Shown: piece after piece, positions 47,028 through 58,460 of the stretch | Layout of the letters: each line of letters opens with the position of its first letter | Position numbering within the stretch: position 1 is the first letter of the stretch | From: Purpureocillium takamizusanense | Lineage: Eukaryota > Ascomycota > Sordariomycetes > Hypocreales > Ophiocordycipitaceae | Direction: 5' to 3' | Length of the DNA stretch: 64,000 bases | Assembly (NCBI RefSeq): GCF_022605165.1 | Contig: NC_063071.1 | Coordinates: 1,984,001-2,048,000 of the forward strand | The notes under the pieces: model-generated | The model's database searches: none | The model's input: the letters and a program-made list of their open reading frames with translations, nothing else | What the model was told of the DNA's origin: nothing | Made by a program: the position numbers and the translations under genes

Positions 47028-47596
47028 GCTGTTCTGGGTCTGATGTGCCTAGATGAAGGGTTCGCGGGCAGGCAGGCATCTCGCGGGTTTCTGACTTTCC
47101 AGGGCGGGAGGGACCTCTTTTGAAGGGTCCAGGTTTCGGGGGGATCGTGTGATGATGCCCGCGGGTAGTGGGTCGCCCGTTCACGACGTCATGACGCCGG
47201 ACTGCCTGACCTCAAACGACGCCACCACATCTCCCATCGTTTTAGATGCTGCCCAGAAGCCGGCGCCATGGCTCTCTGGCGATGCGAATGTCTCGACGAG
47301 TATCTGGTCGCAGGAGATCTTTTTGTTTGCCTCTTGTAAATACAGAAATGCAGATCGCTGCTGTGCAACCAAGATGCGACGTCGAGTCAAGACATACAGT
47401 GCTAAGTAGATGATTGTGTGGAGAATACACACTGTACCTCACCACCACGTTCCGGTACCGTACCGTTAGTTACCACATTCACGCGACAACCTCACTCACT
47501 CACGCCCTCCTGAACCTCACGGTCCTGGTGACATCAACGCCCGACCTTATCAGCTCCCCGCCCGACACTACTACTCACCCGCTCACCTCACCTCAC
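47028..47596. other. Divergent promoter region (APH-like / EF-hand)
   Basis: No gene seen. Short divergent intergenic region that must hold both promoters; the right half is CT/AC-rich (leader of the EF-hand gene). Confidence 0.5.
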
Positions 47597-48488
47597 ATGG
47601 TACGTCAAGCCCTCACTTTTGCGATAGAAAATAGCCAGAAAGTAGCTGACACGAGGAAAACAAGCCCCCCAAGCGCAAACCGGCCACCACCGCCGCCGGC
47701 CGCAGCAGCAGCGGCCCCAAGGCCCCGCGGCAGAGCAAGCTCGCCAAGGAGCACAACGTCTCCGCGCAGGAGGAGGGCGAGATCAAGGAGGCGTGGGGCC
47801 TCTTCGCGGAGCCCATGGACGGCGAGAAGAACGGCGTCCTGCCCATCGACGACGTCAAGTCGGCCCTCATGTGCGTTATCCACCCCCCCCCCCCCCCCCC
47901 TTCGCTCGTCTTCCACCTTTTGCGTCTTGCGTTCCGGCTTTTCTACCTGTCCCGCAAGCCCTTTTGCACGCTTCGCGACGGCATCGGTACGCGAGTGGAC
48001 CGACCAACCAGGGTTACATGAACCGAGCCACTGGATGAGTGAACGAGTGCCTACATGTCTATGGGTGAACGCAACCGACGGACTGACAAGCATCACCCCC
48101 CCGCAGCGCCCTCGGCATCCCCCCCTCCTCGCGCGCCGAGCTCGCCGAGTTCCGCTCCATCCTCGACCCCTCGTCCGACGGCTACGCCACGTACGAGCCC
48201 TTCTTCGCCATCTGCGCGCTCAAGCTGCACGCGCGCGACGACGCCGACGACGCCGAGGCCCACCGCGCCGCCGTCCACGAGGCCTTCCGGCTCTTCACCA
48301 ACGGCGACGCCGACGGTCCCATCACGCTCGCGCACCTGCGCCGCGTCGCCGCCGTGCTCAAGGAGGACGTCGACGAGGACCTCCTCAAGGATATGATTCT
48401 CGAGGCCAACGGCGGGGCCGGCGTCGCGCGCGGCGTCCGCGTCGACGAGTTTGACGACGTGATGCGCAACGCCGGCGTGTGGAGGTGA
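47597..48488 (+). CDS. EF-hand superfamily (calmodulin/centrin-like) protein
   Basis: Join(47597..47599, 47665..47870, 48107..48488), 196 aa. The first coding exon is the ATG alone, followed by GTACGT; a 65-nt intron with a GCTGAC branch ends at AACAAG and gives MPPKRKPATTAAG. A Lys/Ser/Ala-rich basic tail precedes EF-hand-like pairs: EIKEAWGLFAEPMDGEKNGVL, ALGIPPSSRAELAEF, LDPSSDGYATYEPFF and FTNGDADGPITLAHLRRV. The loops are degenerate: position 12 is not Glu in most, so calcium binding is doubtful. I recall close relatives in other Sordariomycetes, with no named function. The second intron is long (236 nt) because of a C18 homopolymer at 47883-47900. Both joins keep frame. Confidence 0.88.
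47883..47900 (+). repeat. C18 homopolymer inside an intron of the EF-hand gene
   Basis: 18 consecutive C, prone to length errors in replication and sequencing. It is fully intronic, so it does not affect the protein. Confidence 0.9.
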
Positions 48489-48917
48489 AAAACCTGACGC
48501 GACGCGACGCGCGCTTTGGCATGGCGTTGGGAAGTGAGTGGGCAGACGGGAAACTCATATTCACTTCGGTTTAGCATGGCGTTGGAGGCTTTTTATCCCA
48601 GTGACGGCTCGTTCGAGTTCTCAGGCGTTGTGGCACACCCTTTCACACCTATCTAGTTGCGATGTATGAATTTTCCTACTGCTCTGTTAAGAGCAGAGAC
48701 GAGCAACAATTTTTCGGCGCGACAGGCGACCGCTTGGTCGCTGCCGCAGCCGCCCGGGTAAATGAAATCTTCTTGCTCCCTCTTAACGCCGTGATCCCAT
48801 GCAAAGGGCCATCAGTTGTTAGAGGCCGAGTCGCAAATCCAAAAAGAAAAAAAAGCTCGGGATGAAGAATCCCCCATACACGCATCATGGTGGTCATTCA
48901 TCATTGTCCCGTCCCTT
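48489..48917. other. Convergent intergenic region EF-hand / eIF4E
   Basis: No gene seen; only ~430 nt for two 3' UTRs. Confidence 0.5.
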
Positions 48918-49910
48918 TTAGTGCGCCGACGGCGGCTCGACCGTCACCTCTGGCGCGGCATTCGTGCCTGGCGCAACGAGACCCCCTTCCTTGGACGCCG
49001 CGGGCTGCGCGTCCGAGGGCGCCTTGAAGCCTGCGTGGTCGCGGTGGCGCTTGTAAAAGTAGTTGTCCGGTTTGGGGCGCAGCTCCGGGGGCAGCTCGTC
49101 CATGACGCAGGCGAGCATGCCGTCGATGGAGGCCTGCTTGGACGAGTCACGGTGCCAGACGGTAATGAGGTGCGAGTTGAAGCGGACCGAGAGGCCCACG
49201 CCGCAGAGCTGGTCGCCTGTACGATGTGTGCGGGTTTCGTTAGCAGCTGTCTGGTCTGTATCCGTAAAAGCGTGTGTGTATTGCCCGCTCTCTCCCACGT
49301 TGGGCGTTGCATGGCGCCGCCTAGACAAACGGCCAAAAGGGAATTGGCTGGTCAAAGCCAGGAGGGAGAAGGGGGTAGGGCAGGAAAACGTACCGTCGGC
49401 GAGGGCGCTCTGCAGCTTCTCGCCTATGGCCAGCAGCTGGATGCGAGTCCAGACGTCGGGGCCAATGGTCTTGGGGACGCGAAAGGTCCAGCTCCCGCCG
49501 TCGCGGTTGCGGCGGTCCTCCCAGACGGGGCGGAAGCCCGACTTGAAGAGGTAGATGCTCTCGCGCATCTTGATCTGATCGACGGGGGTGTTGTTGTTGT
49601 AACGCCAAAAGTCCTGCACCGACTCGATCTGGCCGCCGAGCTGCTCGAGCTGCACCTTGTACTCGCTGTCATCGCCGCCGCCGCCGCCGCCGTTTTGGCG
49701 GTGGTGATCTTTGGACTGTTGCTGCTGCTGTTGCTGCTGTCTGTCAAAGTAGACATTCCAGTAGTGCTGCGTCGGCAGGGGGCGCATCGTCTTGAGGAAG
49801 TTGCGCTTAGCATCGTCGCGCTGCTCGGCGGGGGAGCTGGCCTCGGCCGTGGTGGTGCTCTGCGACAGGCCTGAGAGGCCGCGCGTGAAGAGCTGCGGTC
49901 GCGCCGACAT
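48918..49910 (-). CDS. eIF4E-family cap-binding protein, class II (4EHP-like)
   Basis: Complement(48918..49216, 49394..49910), 271 aa. eIF4E proteins bind the mRNA 5' cap. Class II members usually act as translational repressors or for selected mRNAs. Family landmarks: HYWNVYF (HxW entry), VQDFWRYNNN, SIYLFKSGFRPVWEDRRN with the cap-stacking Trp, GGSWTFRVPK, and CGVGLSVRFNSHLITVWHRD. The first cap-stacking Trp of canonical eIF4E is replaced by Tyr at SEYKVQLEQL, as in 4EHP, which supports class II. A polyQ/His/Gly insert (residues ~58-81) precedes this Tyr. The intron (49217-49393, 177 nt, GTACGT donor, GTACAG acceptor) is divisible by three and has no in-frame stop; see findings. The start ATG at 49910 is first in frame. 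Confidence 0.93.
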   Translation of the reverse strand: MSARPQLFTRGLSGLSQSTTTAEASSPAEQRDDAKRNFLKTMRPLPTQHYWNVYFDRQQQQQQQQSKDHHRQNGGGGGGDDSEYKVQLEQLGGQIESVQDFWRYNNNTPVDQIKMRESIYLFKSGFRPVWEDRRNRDGGSWTFRVPKTIGPDVWTRIQLLAIGEKLQSALADGTFSCPTPFSLLALTSQFPFGRLSRRRHATPNVGESGQYTHAFTDTDQTAANETRTHRTGDQLCGVGLSVRFNSHLITVWHRDSSKQASIDGMLACVMDELPPELRPKPDNYFYKRHRDHAGFKAPSDAQPAASKEGGLVAPGTNAAPEVTVEPPSAH

Positions 49911-51807
49911 GGTATTGAGTTTGAGTTTGACCCAAGCGCGCGAGCCAGGTAGTAACGCTGCTGCTCTGCCCCTGCGATGGCGATTGAGATGGGGATTTGT
50001 GATGGCGCGGCCGTGGCGGACGGGCGGCTAAAAACGTCGAGGGAAGGCGGGCGACCGTTTATGTAGGTGTGCGACCCGGGCAGAACGGAGGGGGATGCGA
50101 GGCAAGTGGGACGGTCGTGATACGCTGCACACGGCAAGGAAGCTCAAGAGATGAAGAATCCCCGTGTTGTGTGTGTTAGCGACCGCGATGGGTTGATAGA
50201 TGATGAAAGGCAGGTAGGGAAGGAAGTGCGGACGACGCAAGCACAAAGGAACATGGGTGGATGAATGAATGATCAGGGATGGCGGGGTTGCTGCAACACC
50301 TCATTACTCGCCGTTGATCAACCACCACTCACTCCCTCCCTCCCTCCCCCCTATTGCAAGTCCCGGCGGCCCCCAAGGCAGTGCAAAGAGCACCTGCAGC
50401 AACCAGATTGGTAAGGCAGTAACTACCAGGGGCCGTACATTAGGTACTCTGTGCAGCACAACAGGGCGGCCCTATCAAATGCGCGACTCCGGGATTGGCA
50501 GCCGGCACCTGAGCTCTCCTGCCTAGGTTCCTACCTTAGTCTTGCGCGACATGTTACGAAGTATACGTATCTCAACCACTCGATGAATGAAAGGCAGCCA
50601 GCTGGATGGAGCTCCAACTCCAACCCAACCCCCAAACACCTCCCCCCCCCCTCCCCATCCCCCTCCATCTCACGCGCAATGATCATCGTCGTCGTCAACA
50701 GCGCCACAAGCCGGACAACGTGCCCCTTTTTCCCTTCCCTTCCACGAGTCTGGCGGCGGGCGGCATTTCAGGGGCACTCCCGCCCGCCCGCTGGCCGCCG
50801 CCGCCATTGCATCGCAAGTTCCACCATCAGCATCGACGACGGCCCTGATCTCCACAGTCAGTCCAGGGTATCCCTCCCGCCCGCCACCTACCTGGGCCGC
50901 CCCTCCTCAAAGCCCCTCCTCTCTCTCGTCGGCTGCCCCTCCATCCATTCTGCACGGCCGCCGTTGCGTCACACCTCCGTCTCTGTTGGACGGGCTTCAG
51001 CGGCGCGTGCGGGAGTCTTGGCCATGGAAAGCCTACTCACGACGGCGACAACGACTGGTAAGTACGAGCTGGAGCAAGCAATCCAAACCTAGGCTGCCGG
51101 TGCAACGAGCCCCTTCCATCAACTCTCCGTCAGTTTCGCCCCCACGGCCCTGTGCTCTCAGCACCACGTCCAGGCGTCCAATGTCACAGCAGCCGCAGCT
51201 CATCGCCAGAGGAGCAGGGGGCAGGGATAGCCGTCACGTCACACGCAGCCCAGCCAGCCAGCCAAGCAATCAACTTTCAACGACGACCGCCCGCAAATGG
51301 CAACCCCCTACCGCAGTCCGCACGGATTCGTCATGACAGGTGCCCGGCAATTGCAACTCACAGAGAGACCCACGTTCGTGCGCTTGGATAAAGGGCACAA
51401 AAAGCAAAAAGCAAAACTTGAAACCAGCGACCTGGCCTTCAGACGTCCGAATTGCTCCGGCAGAGCCATCGTAGGCGCCGAGCAGCCGTAGCCGCCCGCG
51501 CCCTCCATCCTTCGACGCCCTCCCCGTCTGTGATTGATGAGAAATGCATGTTTGGCCCCCCCGGCCCGGCGCACACGAAACGCTGTCGACTGCTCGACTG
51601 CCAATGTTTCGTAACGACTCGAACCATGATAACGTTGTATGTGTAGTTATCGCGCTTTGTTTGCTGGGACGCGCTGCGGCCTGCAACCGCAATCGCAAGG
51701 TCCGATTTTTAATCTATCTGTCTTGTGTGTGTTTTCAAACTAATTCATACCCGCCCCGGCATGCCGTATACCCGTGGTGACATTGCCAAGCAAAACAATT
51801 GGCCCTT
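49911..51807. other. Intergenic region upstream of the eIF4E gene
   Basis: No gene seen. Promoter of the eIF4E gene on the left, 3' UTR of LYS9 on the right; CT-rich stretches near 50330-50360 and 50640-50680. Confidence 0.5.
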
Positions 51808-53306
51808 TTACACAATAGTCTTCTCCTTCATCTCAACACCGTACTTTTCCTTGAGCTCCTTCATGATGGGGTCGTTGATCTTGGGCGACATGGGGGCCAG
51901 GATACCCTTTTCCGACAGAGTGCCGTTGAGCACCTGTTGGACGGCGACGGCGCAGGGCAGGCCGACCAGCTTGGCCATGGCCGAGTAGCCCTTGGGGTCG
52001 CCGTACTCGACCAGCGTCGAGGTGCGCGTCTCGTGCGAGCCGTCCTTGTGCTCAATCTCAAACTTGTGCTGCAGCATCACCATGTCGCGCTCGCCCTCCT
52101 CAAACTGCATCTTCTTCTCCAGCTCGGCGCACAGCGTGTCGAGCGGGTTGCCGCGGGGCGTGATCTTGTCATCCGAGAAGATGCCGATCCACCGCAGGCC
52201 ACTGAGGATGCGCTGCTTGTCCTCGTCCGAGTCAAACGTCGACTTGGCCACAACGGCCGCCTCGAGGTCCTTGGCGCTTGACGACGACGCGCCGATGATG
52301 GCCTTGGTAGCCTCCTTCCAGGCCACAGGCTTGCTCAGGATGTCGGCGGGGGTGTCCTCGAGGAAGCCCGTCTCGACCAGGACGCGGATGAACTGGGGGA
52401 AGCCCTGGTAGCGCATGGTGCCGCGGATGATGGTCTGCGCCTCGGGGATGTTGTAGCGCTCCTTGTAGGGGGTCGAGTCGCGGTTGGGGTAGGCGACGAA
52501 GGCGTAGCCGGGGTAGATGAAGTAGGGCTTGGCGGTGCCCATGAGGTCCTTGGAAGCAATGTCGACAATCTTGCCGCCCTGGTAGATCTTGGCGGCGTTG
52601 CGCAGAGCCAGCAGGACGCCGCGCGAGGACCACGAGAACTTGTAGCCGAGGGGGTTGTCAGAGGCCTCGGGGGCGGGCAGGCCGCCGCAGTAGGACAGGA
52701 AGGAGAGGATCTTGCCGCCGGCACGGTGGACCTCGTCGATGGTCTTGACGGCGTAGAGGTGGTCGATGCCCGGGTCGAGGCCGATCTCGTTCATGACGGT
52801 GATGCCGGCGTCCTTGGCCGCCTGGTCGAGCTCCATCATGGCGGGGGAGACGTAGCTGGTGGTGACGACATTCTTCTTCTGGCGGATGGCCGACTTGATG
52901 ACGGTGGCGTGGAAGGTGTAGGGGATGAGGCTGATGACGAGGTCGTGCTTGGCCACCTCGGCGTCGAGCGCCTTGTCGTCGTTGACGTCGAGGGAGATGG
53001 GCGTGGCGCCCTTGACGCTGCCGGCCAGGCTCTTGGCTGACGCGAGCGTGCGGCAGGCTGGGGAACGCGGAAGCGGTGAGCCTTCAATCGTCCCCTTCTC
53101 TTTTCTATTCGAGACGAAGTCGACTTCACTTACCGACCGTGACGGGGATGCCCGCCGCCGTGAGAATGTCGAGCGTAGGGCGGGTCACGAACCCGGCGCC
53201 CAGCATGAGAACAGTGCTACGCCCAGGGCCAATTGGGTCAGCGAGGCTTCGCACACGTTGGGAGACATTGAAACGCCTGGGGATGAACGTACTGTTGAGG
53301 AGCCAT
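51808..53306 (-). CDS. LYS9: Saccharopine reductase (saccharopine dehydrogenase, L-glutamate-forming)
   Basis: Complement(51808..53057, 53134..53216, 53293..53306), 448 aa, the normal length. Lys9 condenses alpha-aminoadipate semialdehyde with L-glutamate and NADPH to saccharopine, the penultimate step of the fungal aminoadipate lysine pathway. The Rossmann motif HTVLMLGAGFV (about 5-15) lies at the N-terminus, followed by CRTLASAKSLAG. VISLIPYTFHATVIKSAI, NVVTTSYVSPAMMELDQ, NEIGLDPGIDHLYAVK and SFLSYCGGLPAPEASDNPLGYKFSWS (broken here as SFLSYCGGLPAPEA..) are family hallmarks. The first coding exon is 14 nt; joins are MAPQ-H-TVLML and PVTV-A-CRTLA. Introns are both 76 nt. Pathway enzymes are typically under general amino-acid control, but I did not identify a convincing site. 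Confidence 0.97.
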
Positions 53307-55889
53307 TTTGTGCTATGCTTTGCAGGCGTCAATGGCAAAAAGTGTGAGAGAATTTGAAGAACTGCGGGAGAGTGCGAAAGCCGGGGAGGGGAGGGCAGAT
53401 GTGTTAGTTATGGAGGGGTTAATTCTCTCGGGCAAAAGTTATCCATGGCGGGGTTGGTTGGTGGTTGGGCGATAGCGGCGGGGGTGGGTGCGTTGAGCCC
53501 GCCTGCTGTGCTCCAGCGTTTGCGTCACGCCGCCTCCGATTTGCGGCCGCCGGCCAGTGGGATGGACATGACGGGGGGACGTGGCGCCCACTGTGGCCGT
53601 CTCCGGCACGCTTCAGTGGCTGTCCGCAGCACTAGTAAGGTACCCACACACCCGCAAGCCCCACTGGCCCTGGAAGGGGGCTTGGGGGGATGGGGGGCTC
53701 TGCTAGGTCTCCAGCTATGCTCTGTCCAGCTGCATGTTTCACCACTTGCACGTCGGATCAAGCGCGACGACAGCTGGATCCGGCCTTTTACCCCTTACCC
53801 GTGGCGACGACGTCCCTAGCACTATTACTGCTACGTACTAAGTAACTTAGGTAGCACTACATATCAGCATGCATGCAGCCGACGAGCTGCCAATGTGCAC
53901 ACACAGCCCACGACTTCATCTCCATGGAAAATCAACGGACTTTGGGCTAGATCCGATTCAATTGACTACCGAACCAACAACGAATAAGACGAAGGGGGGG
54001 GGTCGGGGGGGGTCTGATTCCCGCAGGCCCGCGGAGTGAGTGAGGCTAGCTCGATGTGGTGATTAATGCCAGCAGCGCCGCCCACGCGTGCGTGTAAGTC
54101 GACGAGGGACCAATAACTCCCTAGTCCCTACATACCTACGTACGTTAGTAGCTTCCTGCCAACCGTGTAAGAGCGTTTCGTCTCCAAGTCCCAACGTCTC
54201 TACCGTACCTGGCAGCTCGGGACGTACGTACAGACTAAGAAGGTGGCCGTCGACTGCCGGGCCTTCCGTCGCGGCCACGTGCAAGGACAGAAGGGGGAAG
54301 AGAAAACAACCACCAAGGAAGGGCCTTGCTTGCTAATCTATCCGGTATGGGCTCGGACGAAAAGATGGCAGGACCTGAGCGACCGTCCCCTCCTTGGGTC
54401 CCGTCGAAGCTGGGATTCACAGGACAGACACGGCGATGGCGGCGGTGACGCGTGCCAACGCGTGAACGTCTCCACCGCCGTCTGAGGCCCATCACGATGA
54501 TTGACACAGTGGGTGAATGGGGTTACTTTTGGTTATTGGTTTGCTCAAGGGAGCGCTTACTTCACCGTGCCAAAACAGAAAGGCTGACACGGTACAGTAG
54601 GGGGGTGCAGGTGCTCCGTGTTTTGGCTCGAAATGACATGCCCCTGGGGACTTACACGGCCACCACCACCAAAGGGGTATCTGGTACATCAGCCGCCTTT
54701 GTACGACGTAACCGCCAGCTTGAATTTGGTGATTGTCGTCTGCTTTGTCGTCGTCGGCTTTGTGATCTGGGGCATTTTCTGTAGAGTATGGGCGCCGCTG
54801 ATTTTGTAGAAGGTTCAGACCGCCCCTGGACGGACTGGACGGACGTGGTATGTTGACGTCGAGCTTCGTCCCTAACGCCCACGACTCCGTCCCCACGTGC
54901 CCGCCTCTGTAGAGCGACGGGACACCAAAGTATCGTTTTGTTGACAGGTCCAGGATACGCGTAGAGTTTTGATTTTCCCCAGCTCGGACCATGGACTTCT
55001 ACATCGATGGGTGCTAGCTACCACCGGGGGCTTGCGTCCCGTCTTCGGATCCCTTCGGTCGCCTTCGTAGTCTAGACAGTGTGGTCGTCCTGAGGGTCGA
55101 AATCTCGAGACGAGAGACTACGGCATGATATGTGCTCAGTCAGGGGCGCCCCATGTGCCTGACGGGAACAGGCTCGACGGCATGGCGAACCACCTGCCCT
55201 CTCGCTTAGCCTTGCGGCGCCCCCCCCCCCCCCCTTTCTGATACATCAGCCTTTTTGAAAAAAAGCAGAAGAAGAAGAGCAGCGGAGCGAGACGGCGTGC
55301 CAGGCTCTGCGCCGGTGCCCGTCCGCTATAACGTAACCGGGCTGGCACTGTACGCCGGGCGGGCGTCTGATCTGATGTACGCGCTCCTCGAAGCACAGTA
55401 CCCACGCCCCTGCCAGGCCACGCCCCCCGTAAACATCACGACATCACCGCGACGGGCTCTCGTGCGCGTAAACTTGATGACTTTGATTTTCCCTTCCGAA
55501 GACAAGATCAGTGGACTGCCGGAAAAGGGTTGTGCCCTGGAGGCCGGAGGGTGTAAGGCGCCCGCCTGTTCCCTCCCGTCTCTGCACCTCGACTTTGTAC
55601 GCAACCTCTCACTTTCATACCACTTCTCCCTCGTACGTGCGTCACAACATCGTCGTCTCTTCACCTTCACCTTCATCATTGTCGTCATCGGCATCGGCAT
55701 CGTCATCACCATCATCATCATCATCCTCACCTCCCTCTCCATTCTCTTCTTCTTCTTCCTCTTGACTGCGACCTGCTCCCTGGGTAAGTCTACAAGCACG
55801 CCCTGTCCGCCCGGACGCAGCACCCGCCCGTGACTACGAGACCTCGTCCTAACGTTGTACGCGTACCAGTCAGGAGTCCCTTCTCCGTC
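53307..55889. other. Intergenic region between LYS9 and the acidic-protein gene
   Basis: No gene seen. It holds G8-G9 runs (53994-54014), a C15 run (55220-55234), ATC/TCC microsatellites (55675-55765), and a probable 5'-UTR intron of the next gene (listed separately). Confidence 0.5.
55794..55869 (+). other. Probable 5'-UTR intron of the acidic-protein gene
   Basis: GTAAGT donor at 55794, CCTAACG branch point at 55848-55854 and a TACCAG acceptor ending at 55869, 20 nt before the ATG. All three signals are strong and spacing is normal; no transcript is available to confirm. Confidence 0.5.
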
Positions 55890-57413
55890 ATGTCTTCCGT
55901 CATGGATGACCGTTTCGGCTTCCTTAGCGTCTGGGTCGGGCCCCGGACGCGGGTGAAGAAGGAGTACGTCGAAGACGAGGCCATGTACCTCGAGGGCATG
56001 ACCGTCCTGCTCGACTACATCAACACGGGCAACACCTGCGATGACATGGTCCGCGTCATCCGCGCGGCGCGCGCCTGGTGCCGCGAGTACTTTATCAACG
56101 AGGACTCGGCCCCCAGCGAGCTCCCTGACGACATTGCCTTCCTTCACCCCAACTTCCTGAACCTGTCTATTGCTTCGTGGCACCGCCTCATCGGGCCGGT
56201 CGACTTTGAGTCGTACCACGATCTCTTCCCGGAGGCAGACTTTGTCGACCCCTTTGCCCGGGACGACATGGAGCCGAGCCAACAGCCCGCTGTGGAGAAC
56301 TCTACTCAAGAGACGGAGATTAAGAGGACGTCTGATGGATTGATTGTTCTCGATGAGCGCTATGCTTGGGATGATGAAGAGGAAGACGATGAGGGAGAGT
56401 CAGATGAGCTCTTCGAGATGACATCTCCCGAAGAGATGGAGGTCGAGGAGGCCTCTGATGAAGAGATGGAGGTCCATGAAGGCTATACCTGGGACACTCT
56501 ACAGCCGGGCCCACCCGCCGTGCAGAACCTTGCCGGAGAGATGGACCACAACGGCGATGAGCTGACGTCTGATGAAGAGACGGAGCTCGACGGCCGCTTG
56601 GCTGGGGACGTCGAAGAGGCGTATCATCCCATCGAGGAGACGTCTGCCGCCAAGACGGAACATCCAGACGACCATGGCCACCACCCAGACTCTGTCCACG
56701 GTCAGGAACCTGCCGGCGTCCAAGCCTCAGACGAACCCGAGGTCTTCCAACTCATGACCGCGGCGGAACTCTTCGGTTACGATGATTCTGACGACGAGGT
56801 TTCCCCCCCTTGCCGCTTCGAGTGCTGCGACGGAATCGCCCCCTTCGGACACGCTCGAGGCTCTGGCACTGTATCTGAAGCCTCTGGGAGCGCCCAACAA
56901 GTTTCCGACGACGCCAACGGCTCCGAGGATGATGAATCCTCCCACCAGGAGCACCAAGCCATCACTGCTCCCCAGGCCGAAACTCCGGACCACAACAGCG
57001 TTGACAACAACAACAACGTCGACAACAACATCAACAACCAGGAGGCGCCGGCCCCGGCATCTCCCGCCAGCATCTCTCACGTCGACATGCCCCCCGTCAA
57101 CCCCTCCTTCAGCCTGCTGGACCGCATCCTATCCCCGGCGGGCCCTTGGGTCGCCCTGTCCGCCGAAATCGTCGAGTCCATGGTCCACCGGCACACGCGC
57201 GACACCTTCGCGCGCTACGCCGCCGGCGGCGTCGAGGGCGCCAGCATCCTCTTCAACCGCTACACCCTCCTCCGCGACGGCCCCCCCCACATGGCCAGCG
57301 ACCTGTCCACCGCGCTCGCCCGCAACATGCCCGCCGCCCTCGCCTGCCTGGCCGACATGCGGTACGGCGAGGTCTTCGGCGTCGACCCGCTCGGCATCGA
57401 GGGCTTCATGTAG
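55890..57413 (+). CDS. Acidic hypothetical protein, unknown function
   Basis: Single coding exon, 507 aa, ATG at 55890; an upstream 5'-UTR intron is likely. No known domain recognised. The first ~120 residues look folded: RFGFLSVWVGPRTRVKKEYV, TVLLDYINTGNTCDDMVRVI and SYHDLFPEADFVDPFAR. The centre (about 125-370) is extremely Asp/Glu-rich with degenerate repeats such as TSPEEMEVEEASDEEMEV and SDEETELDG. A poly-Asn tract (residues ~370-385) follows, and the last ~95 residues (LLDRILSPAGPWVALSAEIV.. PHMASDLSTALARNMPAALA) again look helical and folded. Codon choice matches its neighbours, so it is likely a real gene. Function is not assignable. Confidence 0.75.
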   Translation: MSSVMDDRFGFLSVWVGPRTRVKKEYVEDEAMYLEGMTVLLDYINTGNTCDDMVRVIRAARAWCREYFINEDSAPSELPDDIAFLHPNFLNLSIASWHRLIGPVDFESYHDLFPEADFVDPFARDDMEPSQQPAVENSTQETEIKRTSDGLIVLDERYAWDDEEEDDEGESDELFEMTSPEEMEVEEASDEEMEVHEGYTWDTLQPGPPAVQNLAGEMDHNGDELTSDEETELDGRLAGDVEEAYHPIEETSAAKTEHPDDHGHHPDSVHGQEPAGVQASDEPEVFQLMTAAELFGYDDSDDEVSPPCRFECCDGIAPFGHARGSGTVSEASGSAQQVSDDANGSEDDESSHQEHQAITAPQAETPDHNSVDNNNNVDNNINNQEAPAPASPASISHVDMPPVNPSFSLLDRILSPAGPWVALSAEIVESMVHRHTRDTFARYAAGGVEGASILFNRYTLLRDGPPHMASDLSTALARNMPAALACLADMRYGEVFGVDPLGIEGFM

Positions 57414-58460
57414 TTGTCGGTGGTGGGACCTCGACATGAGCTTCATTCTTCTGTCTGGCTCTTTGTCGTTGTCGGAAGTCCCCTTTCATGTTGGCACAAC
57501 TATATCGGGGCATGAGGGCTTTTATCAAGAGACCCCCTTGGGCATTCTGGATGAGGCTCTTCAGACTTTGTCCCCCTCTTTGACATTAAAAAACCCCAAA
57601 ACAAGAACGAACAAAACAAAAACAAAAACAACAACAAAAAAAATCATTTGCGGGGAGGAACTACATCTTTCATGACCTGCCCCTGCATTCACCAAGGCGT
57701 TTTGTTGTCTGGGGCGTACGCGCCCTTCTTCACTCCGAAAGGACCTGTACGATGATCGGACAGAGTCTATGCATAGACCACTTGAGGCAAAATGGGTAAA
57801 TTTGGTCACGGATGAGAGCACCTTACGCTCTGATGGAAGGAATCTTGCACAGATGACGGAGGGGAGACCTGCTGGAGGATCGGGTGATTCAGGCGTTCGA
57901 TGGGAGAACCGGGTAACGGATGGGATATTCACGGACGGCATGGTTGGGGAGTTTTTTCTGAGATTGTGGACGGCGGGTTTGGCTTACGGCTGGGGGGCAT
58001 GTTGTCATAGCCGGACCAGGCAAGCAACTACGCGGTAACTAATGGTGTTTTGTTGCTGTGGTGGCGCCAACTTAGTAGCCGCCTCATGTACGCCTGGCGT
58101 TGAGGGCGAGGGAGTTTTGGAGTCTTTGTACGCATTCTACACTCTACAGATTGCGCATCACGACTGAGAAATACACAAACGTTGTCAGTCTACAAACCGC
58201 AGTACCGACCTGATATTGTCCAGTGAAACTTGGTCGACGGCTGTTCTCCATGAATGGTCATTTACACAAAAAGTAAAAAAAAACAAGGTCATATCTATGT
58301 AGCCCCAAAGCAATGGTGGTCGTCAGTGGAAACCCTTCCCAAACTCCAGCGCTTGTAACCCATCGTCAGTCTGTACAGTAGAGCTCGTGTCGCTTGTTGC
58401 CTCTCTTTTTACACCCAGTCACGCAAATTCGTGTCCAGTGAGTGGCGCGCCCTTCTTTTC
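57414..58460. other. Convergent intergenic region
   Basis: No gene seen. An A/C-rich stretch at 57588-57645 (several AAAAC units) lies about 180 nt after the stop codon and is probably 3' UTR. Confidence 0.5.

Noticed and set aside
54600..55260. Two short similar stretches ending TACATCAGCC (about 54680 and 55240)
   Set aside because: Only about a dozen bases match and no extended repeat or terminal duplication surrounds them, so there is no support for a mobile element.
55326..56309. 327-codon minus-strand frame at the start of the acidic-protein gene
   Set aside because: It translates ATC/TCC microsatellites into Met runs and opposes the better-supported + strand gene.
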